Of a DNA stretch of 44,067 bases, positions 33,970-42,627 are shown piece after piece. Numbering within the stretch: position 1 is the stretch's first letter; each line of letters starts with the position of its first letter. The stretch is taken from the NCBI GenBank assembly GCA_003481775.1, contig QULU01000037.1:2687-46753 (forward strand). The letters run 5' to 3'. The translations under genes and the position numbers were made by a program. The stretch is from Clostridiaceae bacterium OM02-2AC (GTDB lineage: Bacteria; Bacillota_I; Bacilli_A; Erysipelotrichales; Erysipelotrichaceae). The notes under the pieces are model-generated. The model searched no databases. It was not told the origin of the DNA and saw nothing but the letters and a program-made list of their open reading frames with translations.

Positions 33970-35273
33970 AAAAGTATATGTGCTATATACTGCCTGTTGT
34001 CCTGCTGCTGCCGATTGCGGGAGCGCTCGGTGTCTGGTCGCAAAAGAACAATATGCAGATAGGTCTGCGGAAAACGGCTGACGGTGAATTTGATGTGATT
34101 GGGGATCCGTCCGCCATCAAAAATCTTTCCTATCAGTTTATGGTGACAGATGATTTGAATGTCTGGCAGGTTACGGGAAAGGGGGATACGCTAAAGGCTG
34201 CTTATGCTGCAAGCGATGTGCTGAGGGACCAAACCAATACAGTGGATATTCAAATTTCACCGGTGTTCGATGAGCATATCAAACAGAATTCCATCGAGAA
34301 TCCCAACTTTGATCAACCAAGCGACATGGAGATCACCTATATGATTGCCGGTGTGGAGGATGTATCCTACCGCCTGTCCCTGTTTGATCCGCTAGCCAAT
34401 GGAGAAAATAAGCAGAAGGATATAGCGTTTGAGGTACGGTGGAAAAAAGACAAGCTGGGCTCTTTGATTCAATGTGATTATTTTGATAACGACCCCAAAG
34501 GCTCTCTTTCCTGCTCTCTGCCCTCTCCTTTAGGTGATGACCTCTATCAGAATGCAAGAGAAACGACAGGTCTGACCTGTTGGTCTGTGGATGAGCATGG
34601 ATATTTCATAGTATCCCCCTTGCAGTTTCTGTATGATTTTTCACAGGTTACCTTTGATCAAAATCCCGGCGGTATCTATCGATCGGAGAATGGCAAAAGC
34701 AGACGTATTGTATCACTGCCGCTGGGAAAACAGGATATTTTGGGAATAGTGAGCACCGAAAAAAACGTAACCGCTCTGGTTATGGAAAAGAAGGAATTGT
34801 ATCTGTATACCTATGACAGCAGTGGAAAGCAGCTGGATCGCTCAGACCTGCATACTGCACTGCCGGATATCGCAGAGCCTGTACTGCAGCTGGATCAACA
34901 GGGTCATATCCTGTTTGGATACATGGATGGATTTGATTATGTTGCACAGGTGTATAAGCAGAAAAACGGAAGGCTGAAACAAATAGACAGCGTCAAGGTG
35001 TCCGTTGGTGCAAATAGCAGTGCACCTGTACAGCAGCAATACGATCAGGGTGTCTTGTATTGTATGCAGGAGGGAAGCCAGACAATACGCATACTGGCCG
35101 CAAATCATAAAGGGATGTTGTACAGCAGTGAGGTGTATGGCGATTATCAGGAGGATGATCTTTTGGGCTATCTGGATTTAAACAAAGGCCTGAGCTATGA
35201 GAACATCATACAGCGCTATTTGTTTGACGGTAAACGATACATCGTAAATATGAAGCTTTTGAGTACAAGGTAG
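33966..35273 (+). CDS. anchored extracytoplasmic paralogue 3
   Basis: A 435-residue protein beginning MKKYMCYILPVVLLLP with one N-terminal helix, then a large outer domain. Shared family features are VIGDPSAIKNLSYQF, WQVTGKGDTL, NPGGIYRSENGKSRRIV, GKQLDRSDLHTAL, and the near-terminal VYGDYQEDD with SYENIIQRYL. It lacks the cysteine pair of paralogues 1 and 2. Its ATG overlaps the previous stop (ATGA at 33966-33969), so it is coupled to paralogue 2. Function is unknown. The strict retention of order and coupling argues that the proteins act together, perhaps as outer sensors or substrate captors of the ABC system. Confidence 0.78.
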   Translation: MKKYMCYILPVVLLLPIAGALGVWSQKNNMQIGLRKTADGEFDVIGDPSAIKNLSYQFMVTDDLNVWQVTGKGDTLKAAYAASDVLRDQTNTVDIQISPVFDEHIKQNSIENPNFDQPSDMEITYMIAGVEDVSYRLSLFDPLANGENKQKDIAFEVRWKKDKLGSLIQCDYFDNDPKGSLSCSLPSPLGDDLYQNARETTGLTCWSVDEHGYFIVSPLQFLYDFSQVTFDQNPGGIYRSENGKSRRIVSLPLGKQDILGIVSTEKNVTALVMEKKELYLYTYDSSGKQLDRSDLHTALPDIAEPVLQLDQQGHILFGYMDGFDYVAQVYKQKNGRLKQIDSVKVSVGANSSAPVQQQYDQGVLYCMQEGSQTIRILAANHKGMLYSSEVYGDYQEDDLLGYLDLNKGLSYENIIQRYLFDGKRYIVNMKLLSTR

Positions 35274-35282
35274 GTGGAGAAT

Positions 35283-36029
35283 ATGACGAAGGAATTTGAG
35301 AATCTGAATCTGCTTCTGTTTTACCGATGGAAGCGAAGCTATAAATTTTACGGAATCGTATTTGCGTTGTATCTGGCATTCTGTTTGTTTTCCCTGCTGA
35401 TAAAGGGAGAGCAAATCGGCTGGGTCCGCTATGAGGTATATTTCGGCTCACGGCCGTGTCTGCTTCTGTTTCTGGTTGCCCTTTGCGTGGTGATAGCTTA
35501 TGGCGTGGCAACACTTTTATACATGCAGCTGCGCTCCAATGCCCTGCATCGCTATCTGATCCTTCCCCAGTCCCGTGTACCGTTTATGGTATCGGAGCTG
35601 CTCATGAATATCAGTGCCATCGTTGTACTGCTGTTGCTGCAGTATGCGGTGTATTTTATCGGATATCGCTACTATATGACGCTTGCCCCCTTCTATAACC
35701 TGAAAAACGGTTTCTATTTATCCATCGTCAGAAGCGGCATGCTGAAATACCTGTTCCCGTTGACAATCACCCAGCTTCTGATTATCGTAAGCAGTATTGT
35801 GACGGTATCCGCTATGAGTGTGTATCTGGGCGTATACTATCAGAAGCTGCAGAGCTATATCCTGTGCATTGCCAATATCGCCATCTTTCTGTTTGTGTGG
35901 GGGATGCCGAGTGGAATACAATTCGGGGTACAGCGTGGTATGCAGCTGGCTCTTATGCTGGTGCTGGCTGGTCTGATGGCACTGAGATTTCGCAATTCCA
36001 TGATTCGCAATCAATATGGAGGTCGATAA
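35283..36029 (+). CDS. ABC permease B of the YtrA-type operon
   Basis: A 248-residue membrane protein with about six helices, a paralogue of permease A. Shared stretches include YLILPQSR versus ELILPVSR, and LKNGFYLSIVRS...FPLTI versus LHNGFFLSMTRT...LPLSI. The start ATG 35283 follows GGTGGAG; a GTG at 35274 in the same frame overlaps the ribosome site. It comes right after paralogue 3 and before paralogue 4, so the locus reads as a duplicated permease-plus-accessory block. It has no ATPase of its own and presumably shares the one at 29561. Confidence 0.8.
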   Translation: MTKEFENLNLLLFYRWKRSYKFYGIVFALYLAFCLFSLLIKGEQIGWVRYEVYFGSRPCLLLFLVALCVVIAYGVATLLYMQLRSNALHRYLILPQSRVPFMVSELLMNISAIVVLLLLQYAVYFIGYRYYMTLAPFYNLKNGFYLSIVRSGMLKYLFPLTITQLLIIVSSIVTVSAMSVYLGVYYQKLQSYILCIANIAIFLFVWGMPSGIQFGVQRGMQLALMLVLAGLMALRFRNSMIRNQYGGR

Positions 36030-36030
36030 G

Positions 36031-37311
36031 ATGAAGCGCTATATGATTCTTTTACCTTCTCTGCTTGCTGTTTTATTGATTGTCTGTGCAGCGCTTTATC
36101 TGCATAAGCCAACCTTTGCCTTTACACTGGAAAAAGCAAGCGGAGATATGCAGCAGGTAGAGGGGCTGGAATATACGATGACAGTTGCGGATGCTTCCAT
36201 GCGCTGGGAGCTGAGCGGAACAGGGAAAGACATCACCTACACGACCTCGTTTCTGAAGGAGGGCGAAGAGCTCTTTATGGAATATGAGACCTTCAAAGAC
36301 GGCTTTTATCTCTATGTTCCGCGTTTATCACAGGGAAAACAGCTGTCTGATTATCCCCTGGAGATCACCAGAGACATTCAGGATGAGCGTTACGAGGAGC
36401 CTGTAAAAGCGGATTTTTACAATATAAAGAAGGTGGATGTCGATCTGCTTGTGAAAACAGATAAGGGATATGCCTGCTTTCCTAGCGGCCTGCAGCAGCA
36501 ATTTCAAAGCCCCCGCAGCAATGTGGTGTATAACCATAAGGACAACCAGCTATATTTCCAAAGCAGTCCTGAAAAAGCAGGTATGCAGAAGGGCAAGGGT
36601 CTGCGCCACCCTTATGTAAACGTAAAGGATAAAACACTGGTTACGCTGTATGATGCCGGGAATGGCAGCAGTGGACAATATCGTGTATTTGAGGTGAAGA
36701 AAGCATTGCAAAGTGACGACATGCCGGATATCCAGCAGGCGCGGGAAGCGAGTGAGGTTGCAGTGTTTTTGAGCTTTGATGCACGCGTGCAAACTGTTTC
36801 GGATATGATCAGCTATCACGACCGGCTGTACGCAGCGGTTTTGCGTGATAATCAGGGCTGGCTGGAGATATACGATGCCTCCGGCAAGCTTCTGAAGGAG
36901 GAAAAGCTGCCAAAGAATACGGTGTTTCACCGATTCGATATACAGGATGGAAAGCTATTGATTCTGACCTCAAGACGGAATCAGAGCTATTTGAAGGTAT
37001 ATGATCAGGACAAGCTGGTGATGGATATAACCTCACCGATATCACTGTCTGACTCCAAATTCAAGCTGCAGGATGAGCGCTTGTATGCCTTGAACCTGAG
37101 ACTTCCGGAAAACAAAACACAGCATTTTCTGGAAATCAGCGTATTTGATCAATCAAAAATGGTGTTTGACGGCTATGTGAAGGGAGATTATGAGGAGGAT
37201 GAAAAAGCCTCTGCCTTTTACAAAAAGCTGCGTGATAAAACAAAGCAGACAATTCCTGCTATGCCGGATGTGGCGGTACGGGATGTGTATGCGTATGGCT
37301 TCAAGGAATAG
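36031..37311 (+). CDS. anchored extracytoplasmic paralogue 4
   Basis: A 426-residue, more divergent member of the same family. It begins MKRYMILLPSLLAVLLIV with one helix, then a large outer domain. Family traces are VEGLEYTMTVAD, MRWELSGTGKDITY in place of WRVDAVGD, YDASGKLLKEEKLP, and the terminal VKGDYEEDE. Unlike the others it ends soon after with a basic, Pro-containing tail. GGAGGT seven bases ahead of ATG 36031 fixes the start; an ATG at 36016 overlaps the permease end. It is the last gene of the operon and is followed by a strong terminator. Function is unknown; homology to paralogues 1-3 is weak but supported by layout and context. Confidence 0.72.
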   Translation: MKRYMILLPSLLAVLLIVCAALYLHKPTFAFTLEKASGDMQQVEGLEYTMTVADASMRWELSGTGKDITYTTSFLKEGEELFMEYETFKDGFYLYVPRLSQGKQLSDYPLEITRDIQDERYEEPVKADFYNIKKVDVDLLVKTDKGYACFPSGLQQQFQSPRSNVVYNHKDNQLYFQSSPEKAGMQKGKGLRHPYVNVKDKTLVTLYDAGNGSSGQYRVFEVKKALQSDDMPDIQQAREASEVAVFLSFDARVQTVSDMISYHDRLYAAVLRDNQGWLEIYDASGKLLKEEKLPKNTVFHRFDIQDGKLLILTSRRNQSYLKVYDQDKLVMDITSPISLSDSKFKLQDERLYALNLRLPENKTQHFLEISVFDQSKMVFDGYVKGDYEEDEKASAFYKKLRDKTKQTIPAMPDVAVRDVYAYGFKE

Positions 37312-37338
37312 ATCGTGATCGGCATCACGGTCTTTTTT
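37311..37338 (+). terminator. terminator of the YtrA-type ABC operon
   Basis: GATCGTGAT (37311-37319) and ATCACGGTC (37324-37332) pair with one G-U around a CGGC loop, followed by six T. Confidence 0.85.
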
Positions 37339-37371
37339 CTCCCGGAAAGACAGATGAAAAAAATTCTGTGG

Positions 37372-37400
37372 TAGAAAAAACCATCAGAATACCGTATACT
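37372..37400 (+). promoter_or_regulatory. probable promoter of the DUF1836 gene
   Basis: A good -10 TATACT (37395-37400) has a weak -35 TAGAAA (37372-37377) at 17 bases. Confidence 0.45.
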
Positions 37401-37432
37401 AATAGTAGAACGCATAGAAAGAAGGAACACAC

Positions 37433-37981
37433 ATGAGCAATCTGCGCAGAGATTTGATTCTGTGGAGCGATACACTTCAGGATTTTCATCTCCCCCGCTG
37501 GGAGGAGCTGCCGAACTTTGATTTATATCTGGATCAGGTGATTACGCTGATTGAAGGGTATTTGCAAAATCTGTTCGATGAAGAAAAGGATACGATTCTG
37601 ACCTCCGCCATGATCAATAATTATGTTAAGCTGAAGCTGATTCCCAAGGCGGAAAAGAAGCGCTATAACCGGATACATATCGCCTATCTGATTGCTATCA
37701 CCATACTGAAACAGGTGCTGACGATCAGCGAGGTAAAGGAAGGAATTGAATATCAGGCGGGCATCAATGGTCTGAAGGAAGCCTTTAATCTGTTTTGTGA
37801 GGAACAGGAAGCGGCGATCAAGGCAGTGGCAAATCACTTGAAGAATCAGGACAGCACCTTTCTTCTAGAGGGAATCACCGTGCAGAATACGGCAATCAAG
37901 ATGGCAACGATGTCCTTTGCGGGCAAGCTGGTCGCAGAGAAGATTCTGCATCTGCAAAATTCCTATACCACACACAGATAG
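37433..37981 (+). CDS. DUF1836 domain protein
   Basis: A 182-residue cytoplasmic protein of the DUF1836 family found in Firmicutes. Marks are PRWEELPNFDLYLDQVI, then LTSAMINNYVKLKLIPKAEKKRYNRIHIAYLIAITILKQ, which looks like a MerR-type winged helix (INNYVKLKLIP) and hints at DNA binding. No enzyme motif is seen. GAAGGA precedes the start. It has its own promoter and a small hairpin (AGACAG/CTGTCT) at its stop, with the main terminator 70 bases on. Family membership is likely; a regulatory role is inference. Confidence 0.78.
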   Translation: MSNLRRDLILWSDTLQDFHLPRWEELPNFDLYLDQVITLIEGYLQNLFDEEKDTILTSAMINNYVKLKLIPKAEKKRYNRIHIAYLIAITILKQVLTISEVKEGIEYQAGINGLKEAFNLFCEEQEAAIKAVANHLKNQDSTFLLEGITVQNTAIKMATMSFAGKLVAEKILHLQNSYTTHR

Positions 37982-38049
37982 ACAGCTTCCTGTCTGCCTT
38001 TCGATAAGTTGTCAGATGAATGGATGATGGTACACATAAGAAAACAACA

Positions 38050-38103
38050 AAAAAGGGAAAACCAAGCGATTGTGTCAAAACAACGAAGCTGGATTCCCTT
38101 TTT
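38050..38103. terminator. bidirectional terminator
   Basis: AAAAAGGGAA (38050-38059) pairs with TTCCCTTTTT (38094-38103), and inner CC/GG and AGC/GCT pairs extend the hairpin. It sits between the convergent DUF1836 and ParB-like genes and has T runs in both directions. Confidence 0.75.
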
Positions 38104-38146
38104 CTAAGCCTATGAGAAAAGCTCCCACATATTTTCAGCACACGTA

Positions 38147-38425
38147 TCAATGATGATTGTGCAGATGGTATGGAGGAGCTGTCCTTGCGGTTTCCACGAC
38201 AAGGATGCGAATGCTTTGAAACTTACCAAAGGCCGGATCCTCATGCAGTATCTGCTGTATGGCACTCAGGCGCTTGGCTCCATCCACACACTGATAGCCC
38301 TTCTTTAGCTTTCGTACGTGGATTGGAAAATTGAGTCCGATGCGTTTCAGACTATCCTTCAGCGCTTCCGTATAGGGGCATTTCTCAAATTGTATTTCCG
38401 ATAGTGCGGCTGCTTCTATTTTCAT
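38147..38425 (-). CDS. small ParB-like domain protein
   Basis: A 92-residue protein that resembles the N-terminal ParB/Srx-like nucleotide-binding domain: TEALKDSLKRIGLNFPIHVRKLKKGYQCVDGAKRLSAIQQI echoes the ParB pattern of a pair of strands, a Gly-containing turn (DGAKR for the usual DGHHR/GERR) and a helix. The helix-turn-helix of full ParB is absent, so it is not a partition protein by itself. The C-terminus is His-rich (HLHNHH). The start is preceded by a weak GGTGATG. It is divergent from the YwaF-like gene. Family placement is moderate; function is unknown. Confidence 0.62.
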   Translation of the reverse strand: MKIEAAALSEIQFEKCPYTEALKDSLKRIGLNFPIHVRKLKKGYQCVDGAKRLSAIQQILHEDPAFGKFQSIRILVVETARTAPPYHLHNHH

Positions 38426-38530
38426 TTCATCACCAGAGATATTCTATCATACTTTTAAAAGAATCTGAAGAAATCTTAAACGCATACGCAAAACCTGTGA
38501 AATATGTTACAATAGGCAAAGGTGATAGGG

Positions 38531-39292
38531 ATGAAGGATTTTTTTACATTTTATACGGATATCAAAGACATGGCTGTGCCGTTTACGGCATTTAGCCTCT
38601 ACCATATGCTGTTTCTCGCTCTGGCGATTCTTCTGATTGCAATGCTGTTTTCTCATTATCGGCATCTGGATACCGGCAGACAGCGGCGGATGCAGGTGAT
38701 GATGGCTGTTTATTTTCTGGTGGAGGAGCTGCTGTATACCACCTGGCTGTTTCTGTTTTGCCACGATCAGGTATGGCATCAGATACTGCCGCTGGAGCTT
38801 TGCTCATTGTGCGTTTATATGAATGCATTAACTGTATATCTGAAGAAGGATACACTGCGTTTTTTCAGTGGTGTTGTCGGTCTTTGTGCCGGTCTGATCG
38901 CAATGGTATATCCAGCCAATATCAGTGAGCTGTATCCGGTGCTGTCATATCGGACAATCAATTTTTACATACTGCATGCCGCCTTTGTTTTGTTTGCGCT
39001 CATACAGCTGCAGGATCGTACATTGCTGCAATACCATTATATGAAAAAGAATTTTCTGATTATCTGCGGCATGTTCACAACAGCGTTTATTATCAATCTG
39101 AATCTGCATACACAGTATATGTTTGTCGGTATCCCACCGAAGATCAGCTTCATCGCAAATCTGTATCACATTACGGGAATCATGATGTTTCTGCCTGCTG
39201 TGCTGCTGGCGCTGTTTCTCATTCAGTGCGCGGTTGTATTTCTATTGCGCAGAGTTTACCGTGTGAAGCAGGATATGCGAAGAACCGTGTGA
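38531..39292 (+). CDS. YwaF/TIGR02206-type integral membrane protein
   Basis: A 253-residue membrane protein with about seven hydrophobic helices. The family pattern is visible as LYHMLFLALAI near the start, then LPLELCSLCVYMNALTVY in the third helix, a YPANISELYPVLSYRTINFYILHA stretch, and NLYHITGIMMFLPAVLLALF towards the end. YwaF-like proteins have no firmly assigned function. AAAGGTGAT seven bases before ATG 38531 supports this start over the GTG at 38522. It has its own short promoter region (TACAAT at 38508-38513). Confidence 0.78.
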   Translation: MKDFFTFYTDIKDMAVPFTAFSLYHMLFLALAILLIAMLFSHYRHLDTGRQRRMQVMMAVYFLVEELLYTTWLFLFCHDQVWHQILPLELCSLCVYMNALTVYLKKDTLRFFSGVVGLCAGLIAMVYPANISELYPVLSYRTINFYILHAAFVLFALIQLQDRTLLQYHYMKKNFLIICGMFTTAFIINLNLHTQYMFVGIPPKISFIANLYHITGIMMFLPAVLLALFLIQCAVVFLLRRVYRVKQDMRRTV

Positions 39293-39319
39293 TAATTCTG
39301 TGAATTTCGGTCAAATAAG

Positions 39320-39348
39320 TTCCAAATTTTACCAGATTGTAATACAAT
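39320..39348 (+). promoter_or_regulatory. promoter of the reverse rubrerythrin gene
   Basis: TTCCAA (39320-39325) and TACAAT (39343-39348) are 17 bases apart, about 34 bases before the start codon. No clear PerR box is seen. Confidence 0.5.
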
Positions 39349-39381
39349 AGGATTGTAAAGTTAAAAGGAGGATATTTGATT

Positions 39382-39924
39382 ATGGCTAAATTTGTATGCA
39401 GTGTTTGCGGTTATGTACACGAAGGGGATGCAGCTCCGGAGTTCTGTCCGATCTGTAAGGCTCCCGCTGAAAAATTCACAAAGCAGGAGGGTGAAATGAG
39501 CTGGGCAGCAGAGCATGTTGTCGGTGTTGCACAGGGTGCACCGGAAGATATCATGAACGATCTGCGCATGAACTTTGAAGGTGAATGCAGTGAGGTTGGT
39601 ATGTACCTGGCGATGGCACGTGTGGCTCACCGTGAAGGTTACCCGGAAATCGGAATGTATTATGAAAAAGCAGCATATGAGGAAGCAGAGCATGCAGCGA
39701 AGTTTGCAGAGCTTCTGGGTGAAGTGATTACAGATTCCACAAAGAAGAATCTGGAAATGCGTGTAGATGCAGAAAACGGTGCAACTGCAGGTAAATTTGA
39801 TCTTGCAAAACGTGCAAAGGCATTGAATCTGGACGCAATCCACGATACCGTACATGAAATGGCTCGTGATGAGGCAAGACATGGAAAAGCATTCAAGGGT
39901 TTGCTGGATCGTTATTTCAAATAA
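39382..39924 (+). CDS. reverse rubrerythrin (NADH-linked peroxidase)
   Basis: A 180-residue cytoplasmic enzyme that reduces hydrogen peroxide, protecting anaerobes from oxygen. The rubredoxin domain is at the N-terminus (Cys6, Cys9, Cys22, Cys25, in VCSVCGY and FCPICKAP), followed by a four-helix ferritin-like diiron domain with [23 protein letters not shown] and [12 protein letters not shown] supplying the iron ligands. In classical rubrerythrin the order is the opposite, so this is the reverse form known from clostridia. AAGGAGG precedes ATG 39382. The gene is single and bounded by a strong terminator. Confidence 0.93.
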   Translation: MAKFVCSVCGYVHEGDAAPEFCPICKAPAEKFTKQEGEMSWAAEHVVGVAQGAPEDIMNDLRMNFEGECSEVGMYLAMARVAHREGYPEIGMYYEKAAYEEAEHAAKFAELLGEVITDSTKKNLEMRVDAENGATAGKFDLAKRAKALNLDAIHDTVHEMARDEARHGKAFKGLLDRYFK

Positions 39925-39941
39925 AATAATCATAGGAACCG

Positions 39942-39967
39942 GACAGCTGAGACAGCTGTCTTTTTTT
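39942..39967 (+). terminator. terminator of the reverse rubrerythrin gene
   Basis: GACAGCTG (39942-39949) and CAGCTGTC (39953-39960) with a 3-base loop, followed by seven T. Positions 39968-40106 hold no gene. Confidence 0.88.
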
Positions 39968-40106
39968 GCATGGGGAAAAGCAAACGGATAGCTTTGCGTG
40001 CAGGAGTACAGCTCTATGATCAGAAGGAAATGACTTGAAGTATATGAACGTATATAAGAGGCTGTCGGAATTTCATGAACATTTTCTTACAATGTAGGAA
40101 CGTAAA

Positions 40107-40135
40107 TTGACATTTTCCTGCAGATACGGTATACC
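40107..40135 (+). promoter_or_regulatory. promoter of the fused ABC/FtsX gene
   Basis: A consensus TTGACA (40107-40112) and TATACC (40130-40135) are 17 bases apart. Transcription should start near 40142, leaving a leader of only about 14 bases before ATG 40156. Confidence 0.75.
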
Positions 40136-40155
40136 TAAGGAAAAGGATGGATGAC

Positions 40156-42597
40156 ATGCTGAAACTGAACCATATCACATTGGAAAACATAGAGAAAACA
40201 CATCGTATTGAGGATGTGTCTTTTCACTTTTCCGATACCGGTTTTATCAGTATGCATGGAGATGATGAGTCGCTGATGCTGCAGCTCGCAAGGCTGATTG
40301 CCGGTCTGCTTGTGCCCTGTAGCGGCTCCATCACCTATGGAGAAGACGTCATTGCGCAATTCACCCAGGAAGAGCTGTGCCGTTATCGAAGCGTAAGCAC
40401 GGCGTCGCTATTCTGCGATTTTCAGCTATTGGAACAGCGCTCTGTGCTTGATAATATCCGCATGTCCTATGATGAGGATGAGCAGGAGCTGGATGAGCTG
40501 CTGAAGCAGTGGGGATTATATGGAAAAAAAGAGACCTGGATTGAAGATTTGGACTTTGATGACCATATCCGAATGGTGCTTCTGCGCATATTGCTGCGCC
40601 ATCCCGGTGTACTCGTTGTTTATCCACCCAGCACTCCGTTTTCCGCAAGGGAATGGGGGAGAATGTATCCGCTGCTGAAAAAGCTGAGCACAAGACTTCT
40701 GGTAATTGTCATACAGGATGAAAACAGCTATACATGGAGTGATCGCATCATTGAATTTGAAGATGGCTATGTCATATCCGATTCCTGTGGGCAGGGGAAT
40801 GCATACCGGCTGCAGCCGGTCCTTGAAGCACCGTTTCAGCTGCAGCCGGTAATGAGAAAACGTATACAGAATCGTCTGCATCATCGGTTTCGTCTGAAAT
40901 ATCTGTTACTGATGCTGCTGATACTGACATCCCTGATTCTTGTATCCACTGCTGTTTTTTCAACGACGCTGGATGTTACAGAAATTGAGATGCTGTATCT
41001 GAAGCAAAATGATCTGACCAGCATCGCAGTAGAAAAGCATGCCATTGGAAGCAGTGGAGAAATTTATGAAAAAAAATATGTTCCAATGCAGGATACGGAT
41101 GTTCAAACACTGAAAGAGGAGCTAAAAGGAGATGTATTTGCCGGCTATGTTCCTGTTGACAGCAATATTGCCATAAAGTCCTCCTATCTGACCTCAGCAG
41201 ACAGCTATGCAATCATCGAAATGGATACGTCCGAAAGGGCAGGCTTGCATAAAATTTATGGTCACTATCCAGTTAATATCTATGAAACAGCAATTACATA
41301 TCAGACAGCGCTGGATTTGTTTTCTTCTCAATACGGAGTACAGCCACCGGAATTTTACCTGTATCAGGCCGTAAGCTGGTATGGGTTCCCGTTGACAGTG
41401 ACCGGCATCATAGCAGACGATCAGCCCAATAGCAATCTTTCCTTGAATATGAGCGGCTACGCCGGAAGCACAACAGGCTCCTCCAGTTTGAACAGCAGTT
41501 CCTTATACGTATATCCCGGCTTCCATAAACAGCACAGCAATCAGAAGCAGCAGACCTTTGTTCCTTCCTCCAAGCGGTTTATCGACACGCTGACGCTGCG
41601 CTCCTATGAGGTGGGAAATCTGTATCCGATTCCCAGTGCCAATGCATATTATTTCTATGACGGAGAACAGCTGCATCTGGATAACGATGGAAAGAATCAG
41701 TCCATGGTTAAGGAGGATGAGGTCCTGCTGGACTTTTCCATGGCGCTGCGTCTGGGATATCGCTCCCGCTATCTGGAGGGGTATCGTGATAATGCAATGC
41801 CTTCCTGGGATATGCGGGAGGCTGATTACACCAGCTTTATAAAAAACTGGATTGGTAAAACAATAGAGGTACAGGCATATACCATCGATACGGCACCGGA
41901 TGACAGTACGCTGATGAAGAAAACTGTGAAAATCAAGGGCTTTCTGTTTCCGATTACCTGGGAGTATAGAGAGGATTATCTGAAGAATGAAGGAAGCATT
42001 CTGATGAATAAGGAGGCGATTGCAGACTGCATGCAGCCCAATACCATGATACAAAGTGTTTATTTTCATTCAGAAAAGGAAGCGGATATGCGAAAAGCAT
42101 TGCAGTATCTGCGACAGCATCCAACCTATTCTGCATTCTTCAGCCGTTCCCGACTGCTGCAGTTTTTCGTAGTCGATTTGAAAAAAATGAGCTTTCTGCT
42201 GTTTATCAGCGGTGGTATTGCCATGCTGCTTTCCATCGCTCTGCTGATGCATCTGCTGCAATCGATCATGGAGGATGGCCGAAAGGAAATGAGCATCTAT
42301 TATATGTTTGGCGAGCGTATGCAGACACTGAAGGAATTTTATGTGCAGCATATTCTTGCACTTGTTCGCAAGCATACGGTCGCAGGCTGTCTGATGGCAA
42401 CGCTGGTGGTGTCCGTGTTTGTCCTGATGATTTATATGAAGCTGTCGGCAGCAGTTACGATTTTGCTGTCACTGTTTCTGCCACTGCTTGTGTCCGCAGG
42501 CTATCTGCTTCTGCTCACCCTTCTTACCCAGCAGCTAGTGAAAAGAACATGCATTGTCGAAGAGCTGTTTTGTGATGAGAAAAACAGAAATATATGA
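40156..42597 (+). CDS. ABC pseudo-ATPase domain fused to an FtsX-type permease
   Basis: An 813-residue fusion. Residues 1-225 follow the plan of a MacB-type ABC ATPase (MLKLNHITLE start, SGSITYGEDVI, ELCRYRSVSTASLFCDFQLL, VLDNIRM), but every catalytic motif is lost. Walker A reads HGDDESLM (34-41) with no lysine, the Q-loop Gln is Asp (FCDFQLL), no LSGGQ is present, and Walker B is VLVVYPPS with no DE. The rest is an FtsX/MacB permease: a helix at about 258-280, a large outer domain to about 680, then three helices. ATG 40156 is preferred because of the TSS position and the ABC-like N-terminus; ATG 40147 is possible. It likely needs a separate ATPase or is regulatory. Confidence 0.8.
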   Translation: MLKLNHITLENIEKTHRIEDVSFHFSDTGFISMHGDDESLMLQLARLIAGLLVPCSGSITYGEDVIAQFTQEELCRYRSVSTASLFCDFQLLEQRSVLDNIRMSYDEDEQELDELLKQWGLYGKKETWIEDLDFDDHIRMVLLRILLRHPGVLVVYPPSTPFSAREWGRMYPLLKKLSTRLLVIVIQDENSYTWSDRIIEFEDGYVISDSCGQGNAYRLQPVLEAPFQLQPVMRKRIQNRLHHRFRLKYLLLMLLILTSLILVSTAVFSTTLDVTEIEMLYLKQNDLTSIAVEKHAIGSSGEIYEKKYVPMQDTDVQTLKEELKGDVFAGYVPVDSNIAIKSSYLTSADSYAIIEMDTSERAGLHKIYGHYPVNIYETAITYQTALDLFSSQYGVQPPEFYLYQAVSWYGFPLTVTGIIADDQPNSNLSLNMSGYAGSTTGSSSLNSSSLYVYPGFHKQHSNQKQQTFVPSSKRFIDTLTLRSYEVGNLYPIPSANAYYFYDGEQLHLDNDGKNQSMVKEDEVLLDFSMALRLGYRSRYLEGYRDNAMPSWDMREADYTSFIKNWIGKTIEVQAYTIDTAPDDSTLMKKTVKIKGFLFPITWEYREDYLKNEGSILMNKEAIADCMQPNTMIQSVYFHSEKEADMRKALQYLRQHPTYSAFFSRSRLLQFFVVDLKKMSFLLFISGGIAMLLSIALLMHLLQSIMEDGRKEMSIYYMFGERMQTLKEFYVQHILALVRKHTVAGCLMATLVVSVFVLMIYMKLSAAVTILLSLFLPLLVSAGYLLLLTLLTQQLVKRTCIVEELFCDEKNRNI

Positions 42598-42627
42598 TAG
42601 AATAATCTGGTATAAGTGAGGAAGATT

